From contig NZ_CP048115.1 of assembly GCF_010093045.1 (NCBI RefSeq), positions 806,001-870,000 of the forward strand: a stretch of DNA of 64,000 bases, given 5' to 3'. The position numbers and the translations under genes are program-made. This DNA comes from Mucilaginibacter sp. 14171R-50. GTDB taxonomy: Bacteria > Bacteroidota > Bacteroidia > Sphingobacteriales > Sphingobacteriaceae. The notes below the pieces were generated by a model, which was not told the DNA's origin, did not search any database, and saw nothing but the letters and a program-made list of their open reading frames with translations. Every line of letters begins with the position of its first letter. The stretch's first letter is position 1. Positions 61,791-64,000 of this stretch are shown here, piece after piece.

Positions 61791-63098
61791 GTGCCAGACG
61801 AGGAAAATAACACCCGCAAACCAGATTCATTCGCCGCCCTTAGATATAAGGACTTCCGATCGTACGTAGGCATGCGGTTTTGCTTTACGTTTGCCTACCA
61901 GATGCAAACCGTGGTACTCGGCTTTTATATTTATCAACTAACACACAGTAAAATTGCGCTGGCCTTTATAGGCTTAAGCGAAGCCATACCCGCTGTCGGC
62001 ATAGCGCTTTACGGCGGCTATATTGCTGATAAATACGAAAAACGCAAAATGCTGCTGCTGATATTCTCGGGTGTATTTTTATCATCGTTTATTATGTTCA
62101 TCGCCACTTTGAACAGCGTAACTGGTTATATGCACATTCATGGCCTGTTAGCCGTTCTTTACGGCATGATATTTTGCAATGGGGTAGCCAGGGCATTTTA
62201 CGGGCCGGCCACATTTACAATTTATGCCCATAGCGTGCCAAAAGAGATTTATCCTAACGCCAGTACCTGGAGCAGCTCCAGCTGGCAGGTAGCATCGATA
62301 CTCGGCCCGCTTACCGGCGGTTTTATTTACGGCTTTGCCAGCCATATGTTTCCGGGTTTAAGCGGCATTACGGCTACTTTTTGCCTGGTACTTATACTAA
62401 TGCTTATATCGCTTTACCTGGTTTTCAGGCTGCGTACCTATCCGCCGGTGTTTATTCCTAAAGAGAATATCTGGATAAGCCTTAAAGAGGGCCTTAACTT
62501 TGTTTTTAGCAATAAAGTAATGTTTTATGCCATGAGCCTTGACCTGTTCTCGGTATTTTTTGGCGGGATAGTAGCCCTGTTGCCCGTATTCGCGCTGGAC
62601 ATATTGAAAGTTGGCTCGGAAGGGTTAGGGGTTATGCGTATGGCATCATCACTGGGCGCTGCGCTCACCATGCTGGTCATGATCCGTTACTCGCCCATGA
62701 ATAAGCCCTGGCGCAATTTATTGATAGCAGTGCTTGGCTTCGGCGTTTCAATAATTGGGTTCGGCCTGTCGCATATATTTTACCTGTCGCTTGTGTTCTT
62801 ATTTTTACAGGGAGCGTTTGATAGCGTAAGCGTTATTATAAGGGGAACATTGATGCAGCTGCTTACGCCCGATCATATGCGCGGCAGGGTATCGGCGGTT
62901 AACTCTATGTTCATTGGCTCGTCAAACGAAATTGGAGATTTTGAATCGGGCGTTGCAGCTAAGCTTTTGGGCACCATACCGGCGGTTATTTTTGGCGGCA
63001 GTATGACCCTGGCCATCGTAACCATTACCTGGCTCAAAACCAAAAAGCTTATCCCTTTGTCCTTAAACGAGATACAAACACCCCAAGCTATTAAGTAA
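61791..63098 (+). CDS. MFS transporter (EntS/MFS_3-like exporter)
   Basis: The 435-residue protein has 12 hydrophobic helices with a central cytoplasmic loop (FRLRTYPPVFIPKENIWISLKEGL). The MFS_3 signature is seen in GGYIADKYEKRKMLL between helices 2 and 3. The start is GTG at 61791, reading MPDEENNTRKPDSFAALRYKDFRSY; the FAALRYKDFR motif before helix 1 is typical of this family, so the start is close to correct. Substrates of such transporters include siderophores and drugs; nothing nearby identifies this one. Confidence 0.9.
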   Translation: MPDEENNTRKPDSFAALRYKDFRSYVGMRFCFTFAYQMQTVVLGFYIYQLTHSKIALAFIGLSEAIPAVGIALYGGYIADKYEKRKMLLLIFSGVFLSSFIMFIATLNSVTGYMHIHGLLAVLYGMIFCNGVARAFYGPATFTIYAHSVPKEIYPNASTWSSSSWQVASILGPLTGGFIYGFASHMFPGLSGITATFCLVLILMLISLYLVFRLRTYPPVFIPKENIWISLKEGLNFVFSNKVMFYAMSLDLFSVFFGGIVALLPVFALDILKVGSEGLGVMRMASSLGAALTMLVMIRYSPMNKPWRNLLIAVLGFGVSIIGFGLSHIFYLSLVFLFLQGAFDSVSVIIRGTLMQLLTPDHMRGRVSAVNSMFIGSSNEIGDFESGVAAKLLGTIPAVIFGGSMTLAIVTITWLKTKKLIPLSLNEIQTPQAIK

Positions 63099-63263
63099 CC
63101 AAAACAAGGGTGCAATAAGGTATCGTAAAAAGCTGAATTTCAGTATTATTTATTGCGAAAAACTATTCACCTTTAGTAAATTTAACTGCTGAAAATTTCC
63201 TCTAACTAATTTTGATTAATTAAGTCATTGGCCCCTAAGTGCTCAAATATCTTATCAGGCAAA

Positions 63264-64000
63264 ATGCTCTGCATTTTATCGATATGTTTAATACTTGTCG
63301 GCCCGTTATTTGCCCATGAGTTTGAGACAAAGCCAACCTATCAACCCAATCTCTTCATAAGCTTAAAAAAAGCGCCCGTTAAAGGACGGGTAGAGGCGGC
63401 CAGGCTGATGTATAAGCAGCATTGCCGTAACATGAACGAGGCAGATGCCATGCGCTGTATTGACGAAATAAAACGCATAGCGGTTGACCTTGAAGACCTG
63501 CCGCTTGAATGCGCTACCTTTGATATGCGCTCAGACTACTATTCGGTAAATCGGGGATACAACATTTTAAGCAATACCTATTTTGACCAGGCGATTGCCT
63601 TCGCCCGAAAAAATCATATGCAACTGGAGACGGGCATATACCAGCATCGCAAAGCCAATTATTACTTCCTTTATAAACAGAATACGGCCGCGTGCCGTTA
63701 TTTCCTGCTATCAGAAGAGAACCTGCGCGAAGTTGGGTTCGCCAATGTACCCGGGGTAAGTGCCTTATTTTTAGAAACCGCCAACTTTTATTACGCTATG
63801 GGCGATTTTGAAAACGCCCGCCTAAACTTGCGGTACGCTCTAAAATATGATACCAAAATATCGCGCACCAGCGTAAATATTATAAATACCATTGGCCTTA
63901 CTTACCGCAATAACGGGGAGTACGAGTTAGCCATGAATTATTTTAACAACGCCCTAAAAATGGCTGCGGCAACAAAAGATACAGTTTGGATGGCCATTGC
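63264..64000 (+). CDS. Secreted TPR protein, C-terminus cut by window edge
   Basis: An ATG at 63264 opens a frame with no stop to the window end (245 residues). It begins with a signal peptide (MLCILSICLILVGPLFA). The rest is helical with TPR-like pairs, for instance FLETANFYYAMGDFENARLNLRYAL and VNIINTIGLTYRNNGEYELAMNYFNNALKMA. Similar N-terminal parts occur in Bacteroidota TPR histidine kinases and TPR-LuxR regulators, so the missing part may carry a signalling domain; this cannot be told here. TAATTTTG at 63207-63214 is a possible -7 box. An in-frame TGA at 63213 limits the N-terminus. Confidence 0.8.
   Translation, partial: MLCILSICLILVGPLFAHEFETKPTYQPNLFISLKKAPVKGRVEAARLMYKQHCRNMNEADAMRCIDEIKRIAVDLEDLPLECATFDMRSDYYSVNRGYNILSNTYFDQAIAFARKNHMQLETGIYQHRKANYYFLYKQNTAACRYFLLSEENLREVGFANVPGVSALFLETANFYYAMGDFENARLNLRYALKYDTKISRTSVNIINTIGLTYRNNGEYELAMNYFNNALKMAAATKDTVWMAI

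Noticed and set aside
1..64000. tRNA, rRNA, CRISPR array, insertion sequence, prophage or integron
   Set aside because: No cloverleaf-like sequence, regularly spaced repeats with spacers, transposase or integrase reading frame was found on either strand by inspection; small RNAs without conserved motifs could be missed.

Overview
The window looks like chromosomal DNA of a Bacteroidota bacterium of the Sphingobacteriaceae, most like Mucilaginibacter or Pedobacter. The signs are a SusC/SusD pair with a SusR-like regulator, a DUF6728 micro-protein, DUF5686 and OmpA/TSP3 proteins, many SPII lipoproteins, weak or absent Shine-Dalgarno sequences, and promoters with the Bacteroidota -7 box TAnnTTTG. 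I see no rRNA, tRNA, insertion sequence, prophage or CRISPR array. The genus is an inference from protein character; no search was run.

Layout. 1-2.3 kb: creD (cut by the left edge), a small winged-helix regulator and a membrane protein, with the same 17-bp palindrome upstream of both transcription units. 2.3-5.6 kb: kbl, pheS, a degenerate Rieske-like lipoprotein and a TetR regulator, packed on the minus strand. 5.7-9.3 kb: a DUF5686 outer-membrane protein and trhO. 9.4-22.0 kb: a polysaccharide utilisation locus with a membrane-tethered SusR-like regulator, SusC, SusD, a LamG lipoprotein, two tandem GH144-type glycoamylase-fold enzymes and an esterase; beta-1,2-glucan is the inferred substrate. 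22-31 kb: a lipoprotein, a TPR histidine kinase with its LuxR-type response regulator, TPR, aldehyde dehydrogenase and subtilase genes. 31-36.3 kb: metF and metH, headed by a SAM-I (S-box) riboswitch. 36.3-42.3 kb: a Bax-inhibitor-1 protein, a conserved hypothetical, murQ, an S41 protease and a NagZ-type GH3 enzyme, which suggests peptidoglycan recycling.

43.1-53.7 kb is a surface-glycan island: six glycosyltransferases, a methyltransferase and an MsbA-like ABC exporter. Embedded in it is an AT-rich gene for a secreted MACPF (perforin-fold) lipoprotein with three C-terminal repeats. This resembles the BSAP antimicrobial-toxin/LPS-glycosyltransferase arrangement known from gut Bacteroides and is the most interesting feature here. 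53.8-64 kb holds housekeeping genes: meaB, an M24 aminopeptidase, an abundant OmpA-family protein, a DUF6728 micro-protein, ridA, recG, an M28 peptidase, an MFS transporter, and a TPR protein cut by the right edge.

Intergenic DNA carries many strong hairpin terminators, a family of short C/G-rich inverted repeats, and several start codons lying 4-5 nt after a TTTG box, suggestive of leaderless transcripts.
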